Assembly: GCF_946885725.1 (NCBI RefSeq) | Contig: NZ_CAMPGZ010000022.1 | Span: 1-28,997, forward strand | From: an uncultured Nocardioides sp. | GTDB lineage: Bacteria; Actinomycetota; Actinomycetes; Propionibacteriales; Nocardioidaceae | Direction: 5' to 3' | Length of the DNA stretch: 28,997 bases | Shown here: positions 15,647-23,368 of the stretch, piece by piece | Layout: each line of letters begins with the position of its first letter | How positions within the stretch are numbered: position 1 is the first letter of the stretch | Position numbers and translations under genes: made by a program | The notes under the pieces: generated by a model | Seen by the model: the letters and a program-made list of their open reading frames with translations, nothing else | What the model was told of the DNA's origin: nothing | The model's database searches: none

Positions 15647-17056
15647 ATGGAGCGCGTGACAGCGCAGCCCTCGACCGGATCCGGACGCCACTTCGACCTC
15701 GTGGTCATCGGCACGGGGTCCGGCAACTCGATCGTCGACGAGTCGTTCGCCGACTGGTCGGTGGCGATCATCGAGGACGGCGTCTTCGGCGGGACCTGTC
15801 TGAACCGCGGCTGCATCCCGACCAAGATGTTCGTCTACCCCGCGGACCTGGCGTACGCCGCGGCGCACGGCGGCTTCCTGGGCGTCGACACGTCGTTCCA
15901 CAAGGCGCGCTGGCGCGACATCCGCGACCGGATCTTCGGCCGCATCGACCCGATCTCCGCCTCCGGCCGCGAGTGGCGGGCCGGCGGCCTCGAGAACGTC
16001 ACGCTCATCGAGGGGCACGCCCGCTTCCTCGACGCCCGGACGATCGACACGGGCACCGGCGAGACGATCACCGCCGACCAGGTCGTGATCGCCACGGGGT
16101 CACGTCCCGTCGTCCCCGACGTACCAGGTCTTGAGGAAGTCACCTTCCACACCAGCGACACGGTCATGCGGATCGACGACGTACCGCGACATGCGCTGAT
16201 CCTCGGCGGCGGCTTCGTGGCCGCGGAGTTCGCGCACGTGTTCGCGGCGTTCGGGGCCGACGTGACGCTGGTGAACCGGTCGTCGCACATGTTGCGCGGC
16301 GAGGACCGCGACGTCTCCGAACGCTTCACGCAGCTCGCCCAGCAGCGCTGGGACCTGCGGCTCGACACCACGATCACCAAGGTGGAGCCCGGCCGGGACG
16401 ACGGTGTCGTGCGCGCGCACCTCGACGACGGCACCACGGTCGACGCCGACCTGCTGCTGATCGCGACCGGGCGGCGCGCGAACTCCGACGACCTCGGCCT
16501 CGACAAGGCCGGCGTCGAGGTCAGCGCCACCGGACTCGTCGTCGTGGACCAGCACCAGCGCACCAGCGTCCCGGGCATCTGGGCGCTCGGCGACGTGTCG
16601 AACACCTTCCAGCTCAAGCACGTCTCCAACGAGGAGGCGCGGGTCATCCGGCACAACCTGCTGCACCCCACCGAGCTCGCCAGCGCCGACCACGACCACG
16701 TGCCGAGCGCGGTGTTCAGCCACCCGCAGGTCGCGAGCATCGGGCTGTCCGAGGACGACGCGAAGTCGCGCGGGATCGACTACGTCGTCGGTCGCCGCGA
16801 CTACGCCGACACGGCGTACGGCTGGGCCATGGAGGACACCACGTCCTTCGCGAAGGTCATCGCCGACGCCCGCTCCGGCCTGCTCCTCGGCGCCCACATC
16901 ATCGGCCCCCAGGCCTCGAACCTCATCCAGCCGCTGGTCATGGCCATGTCCCTCGGCATCCCCGCCCACGACGTCGCCTCGAAGCAGTACTGGATCCACC
17001 CCGCCCTCACCGAGGTCGTCGAGAACGCCCTCCTCGACCTCCCCCTGGACCCCTGA
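15647..17056 (+). CDS. mtr: Mycothione reductase
   Basis: 469 aa. A pyridine nucleotide-disulfide oxidoreductase that reduces mycothiol disulfide (mycothione) with NADPH and keeps mycothiol in the thiol form in the cytosol. FAD motif DLVVIGTGSGNSIVDESFADW (about 17-37) with the GTGSGNS variant typical of mycothione reductases rather than lipoamide or glutathione reductases; redox cysteines C51 and C56 in GGTCLNRGCIPTKM; NADPH motif LILGGGFVAAEFAHVFAAFG; second FAD motif WALGDVSNTFQLKHVSNEE; catalytic His-Glu in WIHPALTEVVENAL. GTG 15656 is an equally plausible start. The stop is 2 bp from the first copy of the 24-bp repeat array. Confidence 0.92.
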   Translation: MERVTAQPSTGSGRHFDLVVIGTGSGNSIVDESFADWSVAIIEDGVFGGTCLNRGCIPTKMFVYPADLAYAAAHGGFLGVDTSFHKARWRDIRDRIFGRIDPISASGREWRAGGLENVTLIEGHARFLDARTIDTGTGETITADQVVIATGSRPVVPDVPGLEEVTFHTSDTVMRIDDVPRHALILGGGFVAAEFAHVFAAFGADVTLVNRSSHMLRGEDRDVSERFTQLAQQRWDLRLDTTITKVEPGRDDGVVRAHLDDGTTVDADLLLIATGRRANSDDLGLDKAGVEVSATGLVVVDQHQRTSVPGIWALGDVSNTFQLKHVSNEEARVIRHNLLHPTELASADHDHVPSAVFSHPQVASIGLSEDDAKSRGIDYVVGRRDYADTAYGWAMEDTTSFAKVIADARSGLLLGAHIIGPQASNLIQPLVMAMSLGIPAHDVASKQYWIHPALTEVVENALLDLPLDP

Positions 17057-17057
17057 C

Positions 17058-17145
17058 GCCGACCCGGCTCGAACCTCCCGCGCTACGCCGCCGACCCGGC
17101 TCTTACCTCCCGCGCAACCCCGCCGACCCGGCTCGGACCTGCCTG
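17058..17145 (+). repeat. Left repeat array: three 24-bp units, 32-bp period
   Basis: Units start at 17058, 17090 and 17122, exactly 32 bp apart, with 8-bp non-conserved spacers. The consensus begins GCCGACCCGGCTCGAACCTC and ends CCGC. Unit 1 equals the consensus, unit 2 has two changes (GA to TT), and unit 3, nearest the enclosed gene, is the most degenerate. The reverse complement of the same unit recurs three times at 18171-18258. The array begins 2 bp after the mtr stop. Confidence 0.9.
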
Positions 17146-17191
17146 TGGATGACGGACGACGCTCGCCGTCGCAAACGATCACGCTGGCGTC

Positions 17192-18202
17192 ATGTCCGTC
17201 GCACTTCCCTACTCGGCCGGTCCGTTGCTCGGTCCGGAGTTCCCGCTGCCGCTGGATCGTCCGTTCACGACGCAGCAGGCCCGCAACGAAGGAGTCGGCG
17301 AAAAGACGCTCGCCCGGTTGCACCGCGACGGCTACCTGCGGCGCATGGTGCGCGGCGTGTACGTCGCCGCCCAAGCCGTCGACTCGCTCCCGCTGCGCGC
17401 TCAAGCCCTCGCGCTGGTCGTTCCCGAGCACGCGGCCGTCGTCGACTGGACGGCGGTCTGGCTCTACACCGGACTCCTCCTGCCCGGCCAGCACCACGGC
17501 GTGCCACCTGTGTCGCTGTTCCGCCAGGCCGGCCATCACCGACTGCGCAACCAGCTCTGCAACAGCGGGGAGCGAACCCTGCTCGAGGAGGACGTCCAAG
17601 AAGTCGCCGGCCTCACCGTCACTACACCGATCCGCACCGCCTGGGACGTCGGTCGGCTCACCCACCGTGACAACGCGATCGGCGCACTCGACGCCCTCCT
17701 ACGACTCGACTCGTTCACACATGCCCAGCTCCTCGACGGGTTGGGACGGTTCCGCGGCATGCGCGGCGTCGTACAGCTCCGCTATCTCGCCGCGATCGCC
17801 GACCCACGCGCGGAGTCTCCGGGCGAGTCGCTCCTCCGGCTCCGGTGGCTCGACCTTCCAGGCATGCCCGAGCCGATCCCCCAGGTGCCGATCGAGGACG
17901 AGCACGGCCGTGTTGTCTTCCGGCTCGACCTCGGCTGCCCGGAGCTGCGCTACGCGGCTGAGTACGACGGCGCGGAGTTCCACAGTCGCGACGAGGACGT
18001 GGAGCACGACCTCGAGCGACGCGCGTGGATCGAGCACCGTCATGGCTGGGTTGTGGACGCGTTCCGGCGTAGGAACCTCGTCGGTCCACTCCGCGACATC
18101 GAGGACCGTCTCATGGCAGGCACCGCGCGGGCGCGACGCAACCTCGGGCAGCCGCATCCGCCGCCGCAGCGCGGGAGGTCGGAGCCGGGTGGGCGCTTCT
18201 GA
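17192..18202 (+). CDS. AbiEi-like winged-helix protein with Vsr/DUF559-like nuclease domain
   Basis: 336 aa. The N-terminal 75 residues (FTTQQARNEGVGEKTLARLHRDGYLRRMVRGVYV) match the AbiEi-type antitoxin winged-helix domain, where a DNA-binding helix is followed by an RGVY(V/A) turn. The C-terminal part (about 225-310) resembles Vsr/DUF559 PD-(D/E)xK nucleases: RLDLGCPELRYAAEYDGAEFH gives candidate residues D246, E257, D259 and H264. There is no adjacent AbiEii nucleotidyltransferase toxin, so it is not a standard type IV pair. The last codons lie inside the first inverted repeat of the right-hand array. Codon use is somewhat less GC-biased than in the neighbours. The role is unknown; binding to or processing of the flanking repeats is an inference. 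Confidence 0.78.
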   Translation: MSVALPYSAGPLLGPEFPLPLDRPFTTQQARNEGVGEKTLARLHRDGYLRRMVRGVYVAAQAVDSLPLRAQALALVVPEHAAVVDWTAVWLYTGLLLPGQHHGVPPVSLFRQAGHHRLRNQLCNSGERTLLEEDVQEVAGLTVTTPIRTAWDVGRLTHRDNAIGALDALLRLDSFTHAQLLDGLGRFRGMRGVVQLRYLAAIADPRAESPGESLLRLRWLDLPGMPEPIPQVPIEDEHGRVVFRLDLGCPELRYAAEYDGAEFHSRDEDVEHDLERRAWIEHRHGWVVDAFRRRNLVGPLRDIEDRLMAGTARARRNLGQPHPPPQRGRSEPGGRF

Positions 18203-18258
18203 GCGGGAGGTTCGAGCCGGGTCGGCGGGTCAGCGCGGGAGGTTCGAGCCGGGTCGGC
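18171..18258 (-). repeat. Right repeat array: three 24-bp units, inverted, 32-bp period
   Basis: Units at 18171, 18203 and 18235, again exactly 32 bp apart, are the reverse complement of the left-array unit. The two outer units (18203, 18235) match left unit 1 at all 24 positions; the inner one (18171) has about three changes. The array covers the last codons of the AbiEi-like gene and the last codons of the convergent PhoD-like gene, so it is partly protein-coding. Confidence 0.9.
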
Positions 18259-19957
18259 GATTGATCAGGATCTCGTCGACGGGTTCGAGCCAGGAGTCGT
18301 GGGGGTCGTCGCCGACCACGCCCTTCTCCCAGCGCAGGAGGAGGCCTTCGTCGCGGTCCTCGAGGGTGGCGATGGCGTTGTCGAACCAGGGGCCGGCGAG
18401 CTTGGTCCAGCGCACGGGCGGGTTCGGGACGTGGGCGGAGCGCGCGACCATCCGGCCGAGCGGGCCGGCGATGGCGTAGGCGAGCACGGCGGTGAGGTAC
18501 CGGAACAGCCGCGGCAGCGGGTTGCGGATCGGCGAGCAGACGGCCTGGACGACGCGCGACCCGCGGTGGCGACGCCGGCCACGACGCCGTACCTCCGAGA
18601 CGTAGGAGTGGTGTACGTCGCCGGACAGGAACGTCACGGTCGCCGGCGCCGGACCGCGCCGCCCGTCCGCGACCTCCAGCACCATCTCGGTGACGTCGCG
18701 GAACGACCGCTGGAACGCGGCCCAGTGCTCGAGGTCGACGGCCTGGCGCGACCACTCCCCGAACCGCGCGAACCGGTCGCCCCACGCGCCGCCGGCGACC
18801 GCCTCGTTCCACGCCTCGAGGTGGTGCAGCCCCGGCGGCAGCAGGAACGGCAGCGACGTCCCGATCAGCAGGTGCCGGAAACCGCCCCGCAGGTGCTCGT
18901 CGAGCCAGGCGGTCTCGGTCGGGTCGAGCATCGCGCGCTTCTCCGGGTCGAGCACCCGGGCGGCGCGGGTGTCCAGCACGACGAGCCGGCAGCCGGCGAG
19001 GTCGCGGCAGTAGGACCAGCGGTACTCCTCCGGGTCCGCGTCGACCCGCTCCGACAGGTCGTCGAGCGCGGCGGTCAGGTCGAGCTCGGGCTCCCCCTCG
19101 TGCGCCAGCACCTGCTGCCACCGCGCGTCCTGCGCGCGCTCGTCGGGCGGCAGGTTGCCGATGTGCTGGTAGACCCAGTACGACGACAGGCCCGCGACGA
19201 TCCGGCCGTGCCACCACTCGGTGGCGTTCATCTTGTCCTTCCACGCCTGCGAGGTGTTCCAGTCGTCGCGCACGTCGTGGTCGTCGAAGATCATCGCGGT
19301 GGGCACGGTCGACAGCAGCCATCGGTTGGCGGGGTCGGTCCACGCGAGCTTGTACAGGTGCGCGTACTCCTCGTAGTCCTTGAGCTCCTTGCCCGGCGGC
19401 TCCTTGATGCTGCGCCGCGACTCGATGAAGTCGTGCATCTCCTCGGTGGTCTCGTCGGCGTACACCTGGTCGCCGAGAAACAGCACGAGGTCCGGCCACT
19501 CCCCCTCGTCCGGCCCGCCGCGTCCGTCGAGTCCCGCCATCCGTCGCGCCAGCGCGCGCAGCGCGTCCACGCCGTGAGTCCGGTTGCCGGCCTCGTCGTG
19601 CCGGACGCTCGTGCGGCACGAGCCGTAGACGAGCCGCAGCCGGCGGTCCGGGTCTAGCGTCGGGATCACCGGCGCGGGCAGCTCCGCCACATCACCCTCG
19701 GCAGGTGGCCACACCGGTACGTCGTCGACGCTCACCGTGTACGGCGTACGCGTCGCGGGCGACAGGTCGGTGACGTCCACCAGCGCGTAGTGGTGGTCGT
19801 GCACGCGGAAGGTGCGCGCCGACCATGTCCGGCCGTCCGCCTCGACCGTGACGGTGCCGGCGTCGGCCGTTTCCACCCAGATCGAGGCGGAGGTCGTGTC
19901 GACGTGGCGCAGCAGCGGACCGAGGACCAGTGCCCCACCCAGGGGCTCGTCGCTCAT
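18230..19957 (-). CDS. PhoD-like alkaline phosphatase / metallophosphatase
   Basis: 575 aa. PhoD-like metallophosphatase (PF09423 type) with metal-ligand motifs in order: YGSCRTS (111-117), FLGDQVYAD (160-168), FDDHDVRDDWN (224-234) and SGDVHHSY (445-452). An N-terminal beta domain (about 1-100; VLGPLLRHVDTTSASIWVET) is typical of the cytosolic actinobacterial branch. No Sec or Tat signal is visible, unlike secreted Bacillus PhoD, so the enzyme is likely intracellular and its phosphoester substrate is unknown. The last nine residues (RRPGSNLPR) are encoded by the outermost unit of the right repeat array, so the original C-terminus may have been altered by it. Start ATG 19957. Confidence 0.86.
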   Translation of the reverse strand: MSDEPLGGALVLGPLLRHVDTTSASIWVETADAGTVTVEADGRTWSARTFRVHDHHYALVDVTDLSPATRTPYTVSVDDVPVWPPAEGDVAELPAPVIPTLDPDRRLRLVYGSCRTSVRHDEAGNRTHGVDALRALARRMAGLDGRGGPDEGEWPDLVLFLGDQVYADETTEEMHDFIESRRSIKEPPGKELKDYEEYAHLYKLAWTDPANRWLLSTVPTAMIFDDHDVRDDWNTSQAWKDKMNATEWWHGRIVAGLSSYWVYQHIGNLPPDERAQDARWQQVLAHEGEPELDLTAALDDLSERVDADPEEYRWSYCRDLAGCRLVVLDTRAARVLDPEKRAMLDPTETAWLDEHLRGGFRHLLIGTSLPFLLPPGLHHLEAWNEAVAGGAWGDRFARFGEWSRQAVDLEHWAAFQRSFRDVTEMVLEVADGRRGPAPATVTFLSGDVHHSYVSEVRRRGRRRHRGSRVVQAVCSPIRNPLPRLFRYLTAVLAYAIAGPLGRMVARSAHVPNPPVRWTKLAGPWFDNAIATLEDRDEGLLLRWEKGVVGDDPHDSWLEPVDEILINRRPGSNLPR

Positions 19958-20018
19958 GTGTGAGGTTCTACCCGTCGCACGCAGTTAGGAACAGAGCCCG
20001 CCCGGGTACTCACTCGGC

Positions 20019-20825
20019 ATGCAGACCGTGCCCCGGGTGGGAGACATCGACGCCGACGACGCTTTGGACGTGAGTGTCCGGGTGGGGTTGGTGAGCTACG
20101 GCATCGTCCACCTGGTGATGGCCTGGCTGGCCCTGCAGATGGCGTTCGGCGACCGCGAGGGCAAGGTGTCGGGCAGCGGCGCGTTCCAGCAGCTCGCCGG
20201 CAACGACCTCGGCCGGATCTCGCTGTTCGTCTTCGCCGGCGGTCTCGGCGCCCTCGTGGTCTGGCAGGTCGCCGAGGCACTCGTCGGGCACCGCGACGAG
20301 GACGGCGCCCAGCGGCTCGGCAAGCGGCTGCTCTCCGCGGGGCGCGCGGTGGTCTTCGCCGTCGTCGGGTACGCCGCGCTGCAGACCGCGCTCGGCGGCG
20401 GAAGCGGTGGCAGCAGCACGGACTCCATGACCGGCCGCCTGATGAGCCAGCCGTTCGGCCCGTGGCTCGTCGGCCTGGTCGGCGTGGTGATCTTCGGCAT
20501 CGCGGTCGGCTACGCCTGGACCGGCCTCAGCGAGCGGTTCCTGAAGAAGCTCCGCAGCGGCGGCCGCGGCCGCAAGGAGAGCAACGCCTACCGCTGGTTC
20601 GGCAAGGTCGGCTACCTCGCCAAGGCGGTCGCGTTCGCGGTCGTCGCCTGGTTCTTCGTGTACGCCGCACTCACCCACGACGCCGACAAGTCCGCCGGGC
20701 TCGACAAGGCGCTGCTCGAGGTGCTGAGGCAGCCGTTCGGACCGATCCTGCTCGGGCTCATAGCGGTCGGCATCGCGGCGTACGGCCTGTTCTGCTTCGC
20801 CTGGGCCCGCCACGTCGACCGCTGA
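20019..20825 (+). CDS. DUF1206 family membrane protein
   Basis: 268 aa with six hydrophobic helices arranged as three repeats of a two-helix DUF1206 unit. Each repeat begins with a G-Y/V-x-x-(K/R)-A or GLVSYGIVHLVMAW type helix and ends with a W/Y-rich second helix: repeat 1 about 22-85 (GLVSYGIVHLVMAWLALQ), repeat 2 about 105-170 (AGRAVVFAVVGYAALQTALGG), repeat 3 about 195-262 (FGKVGYLAKAVAFAVVAWFFVY). DUF1206 proteins are widespread in Actinobacteria and cyanobacteria and have no known function. It is the first gene of a plus-strand run; the GNAT gene starts 27 bp downstream. Confidence 0.87.
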   Translation: MQTVPRVGDIDADDALDVSVRVGLVSYGIVHLVMAWLALQMAFGDREGKVSGSGAFQQLAGNDLGRISLFVFAGGLGALVVWQVAEALVGHRDEDGAQRLGKRLLSAGRAVVFAVVGYAALQTALGGGSGGSSTDSMTGRLMSQPFGPWLVGLVGVVIFGIAVGYAWTGLSERFLKKLRSGGRGRKESNAYRWFGKVGYLAKAVAFAVVAWFFVYAALTHDADKSAGLDKALLEVLRQPFGPILLGLIAVGIAAYGLFCFAWARHVDR

Positions 20826-20852
20826 CCCACGCTGCGGCCTACTGTTCGGGGC

Positions 20853-21395
20853 GTGACTCTCGAGACCGCCCGCACCCGGCTCCGCCTGTGGCGCTTGGAG
20901 GACGCCGACCGCTTCCTCGACACATACTCCCGCTGGGAGGTCGCGCGCTGGCTCGGTACGGCGCCGAACCTGCTGCGCACACGCGAGGACGCGATCGAGC
21001 GCATCGAGCGCTGGGCGACACGCACCACCACCGACCCGGACCGCGGCCTCTGGGCCGTGGAACGCAAGGACGACGGCACGGTGGCGGGCACGATCCTGCT
21101 GGTGCCGGTGCCCGAAGCGCCCGACGGCGCGATCGAGATCGGCTGGCACCTGCACCCCGACGCGTGGGGCCACGGGTTCGCCACCGAGGCGGCCCAGGCC
21201 GTGCTGGACCGGGCGTTCGCGCAAGGCCTCCCGGAGGTCATCGCCGTCGTGAAGCCCGGCAACGACGCGTCCCTGCGAGTCGCCCAACGGATCGGCCTTC
21301 GCCACGAGGGCCTCACCGACCGCTACTACTCGACCACCATGGAGCTGTTCCGCCTGACGTCGCCGCACGCGGGGCGGAGGGGCCGCGCCGACTAG
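20853..21395 (+). CDS. GNAT family N-acetyltransferase (RimJ/RimL-like)
   Basis: 180 aa starting at GTG. Opens with the RimJ/RimL-type LETARTRLRLWRLEDADRFLDTYS; acetyl-CoA motif A is at about 95-120 (IEIGWHLHPDAWGHGFATEAAQAVLDRAF), with the pyrophosphate-loop pattern WGHGFA; motif B follows as VIAVVKPGNDASLRVAQRIGLRHEG. It acetylates an amine on an unknown substrate (protein N-terminus, amino acid or antibiotic). The next gene starts 10 bp after its stop, so it may be cotranscribed with the channel/ATPase/CrcB genes. Confidence 0.88.
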   Translation: MTLETARTRLRLWRLEDADRFLDTYSRWEVARWLGTAPNLLRTREDAIERIERWATRTTTDPDRGLWAVERKDDGTVAGTILLVPVPEAPDGAIEIGWHLHPDAWGHGFATEAAQAVLDRAFAQGLPEVIAVVKPGNDASLRVAQRIGLRHEGLTDRYYSTTMELFRLTSPHAGRRGRAD

Positions 21396-21405
21396 GATTC
21401 CGGCC

Positions 21406-22059
21406 ATGCGTCAATGGCTGCGGTTCGTGCGTACGACGCCGAGCCTGACGCTCCTGGTCGTCCAGCTCGGCGGCATCCTCGTCTACCCGTTCCTGGCCGG
21501 CGAGCGCGGCTTCGTCGGCCGCACGATCTTCTCCGGGCTCGGCATCCTCGTGCTCCTGCTGGTGATCCGGGCGCTGCGCGCCACCCCGTGGTTCAGCTGG
21601 ATCAGCGGGCTGGTCTTCGTGCCCGCCGTACTCCTGCTGCTGGCCTCGATCGTCACCGGCGAGGACTCGTTGGTGGCGCTGTCGGCGGCGTTCGAGGCGG
21701 TGCTGTACTTCTACGCCGGCATCGCGCTGCTGGCCTACATGCTTCGCGACGACCAGGTCACGACCGACGAGCTGTTCGCGATCCCGGCGACCTTCACGTT
21801 GTTCGCCTGGGCGTTCGCCTTCGTGTTCGTGTTCCTGCAGTGGGTCGACCCGGGCGCCTTCGGTCCCGGTGACCGGAGCTGGATGGACCTGCTGTACCTG
21901 TCGTTCACCACCCTCTCCAGCACCGGGCTCTCCGACATCCAGCCGGTGACCGGGCACGCCCGGAGCGTGATCATGATCGAGCAGGTGGTAGGCATCTTCT
22001 ACATCGCCATGGTGGTGACCCGCCTGGTGTCGTTGCGGGCAGAGAGGAAGCGAGTGTGA
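21406..22059 (+). CDS. Ion-channel-like membrane protein with altered K+ filter
   Basis: 217 aa. About five hydrophobic helices (13-30, 41-56, 66-83, 90-112, 123-145), then a pore helix and loop (158-178) and a final helix (187-207), the Ion_trans_2 layout of potassium channels. The pore loop reads WMDLLYLSFTTLSSTGLSDIQP; relative to the usual TTVGYGDI filter, the V-G-Y-G core is replaced by S-T-G-L-S while the flanking T-T and D-I are kept. This points to a changed selectivity or a non-conducting sensor. No RCK or cyclic-nucleotide domain is present. The stop overlaps the next gene by 4 bp (GTGA). Confidence 0.75.
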   Translation: MRQWLRFVRTTPSLTLLVVQLGGILVYPFLAGERGFVGRTIFSGLGILVLLLVIRALRATPWFSWISGLVFVPAVLLLLASIVTGEDSLVALSAAFEAVLYFYAGIALLAYMLRDDQVTTDELFAIPATFTLFAWAFAFVFVFLQWVDPGAFGPGDRSWMDLLYLSFTTLSSTGLSDIQPVTGHARSVIMIEQVVGIFYIAMVVTRLVSLRAERKRV

Positions 22060-22982
22060 GCGAGGCGCTGCAGCTCGACCCCGACCCGCGCTCGGTCGGA
22101 CGAGCCCGCGCGTGGGTGGTCGAGGAGTTCGGCGACCTCGGCCGGACCGACCTGCTCGACGCGGCCGAGCTCGGCGTGTCCGAGCTGGTCACCAACGCGA
22201 TCCTGCACGCCGAGCCGCCGATCACTCTTCGCGTGCTTGGCTCTCGCGAGCGCCCCCGGGTCGAGGTCCGCGACCACTCGAAGCGCCCGCCGCGCACCAC
22301 CGACGACATGACCGACGAGGACGGCCTCATGCGCACCGTCGGCCGCGGGATGGGCATCCTCGCGCTCTACTCCCAGGCATGGGGCGCCGACGTCTCCCCG
22401 GAGGGGAAGGTCGTCTGGTTCGTGCCCAGCCCCGACCCCGGCGTCGACGTCGCCGAGGACGGCGACGTGTTCGTCCTCGACGAGGCCGTCGAGGAGTACG
22501 CCGCCGACGTCGACGACAAGCTGCTGCAGGTTCAGCTCCTCGGCATGCCCGCACAGGTGTGGGCGTCGTTCCGGGACTGGTACGCCGAGATCCGGCGCGA
22601 GCTGCGGCTGCTGGCGTTCGCGCATCCGGACCAGTTCCCGCTCGCCGCCGAGGTCGCCGAGCTCACGCTGCGGACCGAGCTCGAGCGCCGCCGCGCACAC
22701 GGGATCGAGCGGCTCGACGCCGCCATCGCGGCCGGCGACGCCACCGTCGACCTCGACTACCGCGTGCCCGCGAGCGCGCCGGCGACGATGGCGCGGATGG
22801 GCGAGGTGCTCGCGCGCGCCGACGAGTTCTGCCGCGACCAGAGCCTGCTCACGATGCCGGCGACGCCGCAGCAGCTCGCGCTGCTCGACTGGTACGTCGG
22901 GGAGTTCGTGCGCCAGGGAGCCGGCGAGGAACCGCAGCCCTGGACCGGCAGCACCACCGTCGAGCGGCAGTCGTCGAGTTGA
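22056..22982 (+). CDS. RsbW-like HATPase protein with uncharacterised C-terminal domain
   Basis: 308 aa, GTG start overlapping the channel-like gene by 4 bp. Residues 1-128 are a GHKL ATPase of the anti-sigma-factor type: N-box AAELGVSELVTNAILHA (37-52), G1-like VEVRDHSKRPP (69-79) and G2 GRGMGILALYSQAWGADVS (97-114). Residues 130-308 are mostly helical, rich in Leu and Arg/Glu, and match nothing I recognise; they might be a sensor or partner-binding domain. RsbW-type proteins phosphorylate anti-anti-sigma factors or sequester sigma factors. No sigma, STAS or PP2C partner is nearby. It is cytosolic. The 3' end overlaps crcB1. Confidence 0.8.
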   Translation: MSEALQLDPDPRSVGRARAWVVEEFGDLGRTDLLDAAELGVSELVTNAILHAEPPITLRVLGSRERPRVEVRDHSKRPPRTTDDMTDEDGLMRTVGRGMGILALYSQAWGADVSPEGKVVWFVPSPDPGVDVAEDGDVFVLDEAVEEYAADVDDKLLQVQLLGMPAQVWASFRDWYAEIRRELRLLAFAHPDQFPLAAEVAELTLRTELERRRAHGIERLDAAIAAGDATVDLDYRVPASAPATMARMGEVLARADEFCRDQSLLTMPATPQQLALLDWYVGEFVRQGAGEEPQPWTGSTTVERQSSS

Positions 22983-23368
22983 GCGCCCCCCGGGTGTTGC
23001 CGACCCTCGGCGTCGTGGCCGTGGGCGGCGCACTGGGCGCCGTCCTGCGCGCGTCCCTGAGCCTGGCGTTCCCGTCGCCCGCCGAAAGCTTTCCCTGGAC
23101 GACCTTCGCGATCAACGTCGGCGGCAGCCTCGCCCTCGCGCTGCTCACGGTCGCTCCCGGCCTGCGTGGCCACTCGCTCGTGCGGCCGTTCCTCGGCGCC
23201 GGACTGCTGGGCGGGTTCACCACGATGTCGACGGCGGCCGAGGACACCAGAGCCCTGCTCGCGAGCGGCCACGAGACGACCGCGGCGGCCTACGTCCTGG
23301 GCACCCTGACTGCCGCCCTGGTCGCGGTGCACCTGGTGCGGGTGCTCGCCGCGCGGGAGAAGCGGTGA
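22979..23368 (+). CDS. crcB: Fluoride channel CrcB/Fluc, subunit 1
   Basis: 129 aa, the normal Fluc size, four transmembrane helices. Family signatures: VGGALGAVLRASLSLAF (15-31), the pore Asn in AINVGGSLALALL (N46), and the GLLGGFTTMSTAAEDTRALL segment (75-94). The TTFSTF Phe-box of canonical Fluc is TTMSTA here, so both pore phenylalanines are absent. Start TTG 22979 forms a TTGA 4-bp overlap with the upstream stop; GTG 22994 is an alternative. Together with crcB2 it would form a heterodimeric channel that exports F- passively when the cytoplasm acidifies it inward as HF. Confidence 0.85.
   Translation: MSAPRVLPTLGVVAVGGALGAVLRASLSLAFPSPAESFPWTTFAINVGGSLALALLTVAPGLRGHSLVRPFLGAGLLGGFTTMSTAAEDTRALLASGHETTAAAYVLGTLTAALVAVHLVRVLAAREKR

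Noticed and set aside
17192..18202. Standard type IV AbiE toxin-antitoxin pair
   Set aside because: Only the antitoxin-type N-terminal domain is present. No AbiEii nucleotidyltransferase lies on either side, as the neighbours are mtr and a PhoD-like phosphatase.
17058..18258. CRISPR array
   Set aside because: Repeats are 24 bp with only 8-bp spacers, three copies per side, and the two sides are in opposite orientation; there are no cas genes. Real CRISPR spacers are about 30 bp.
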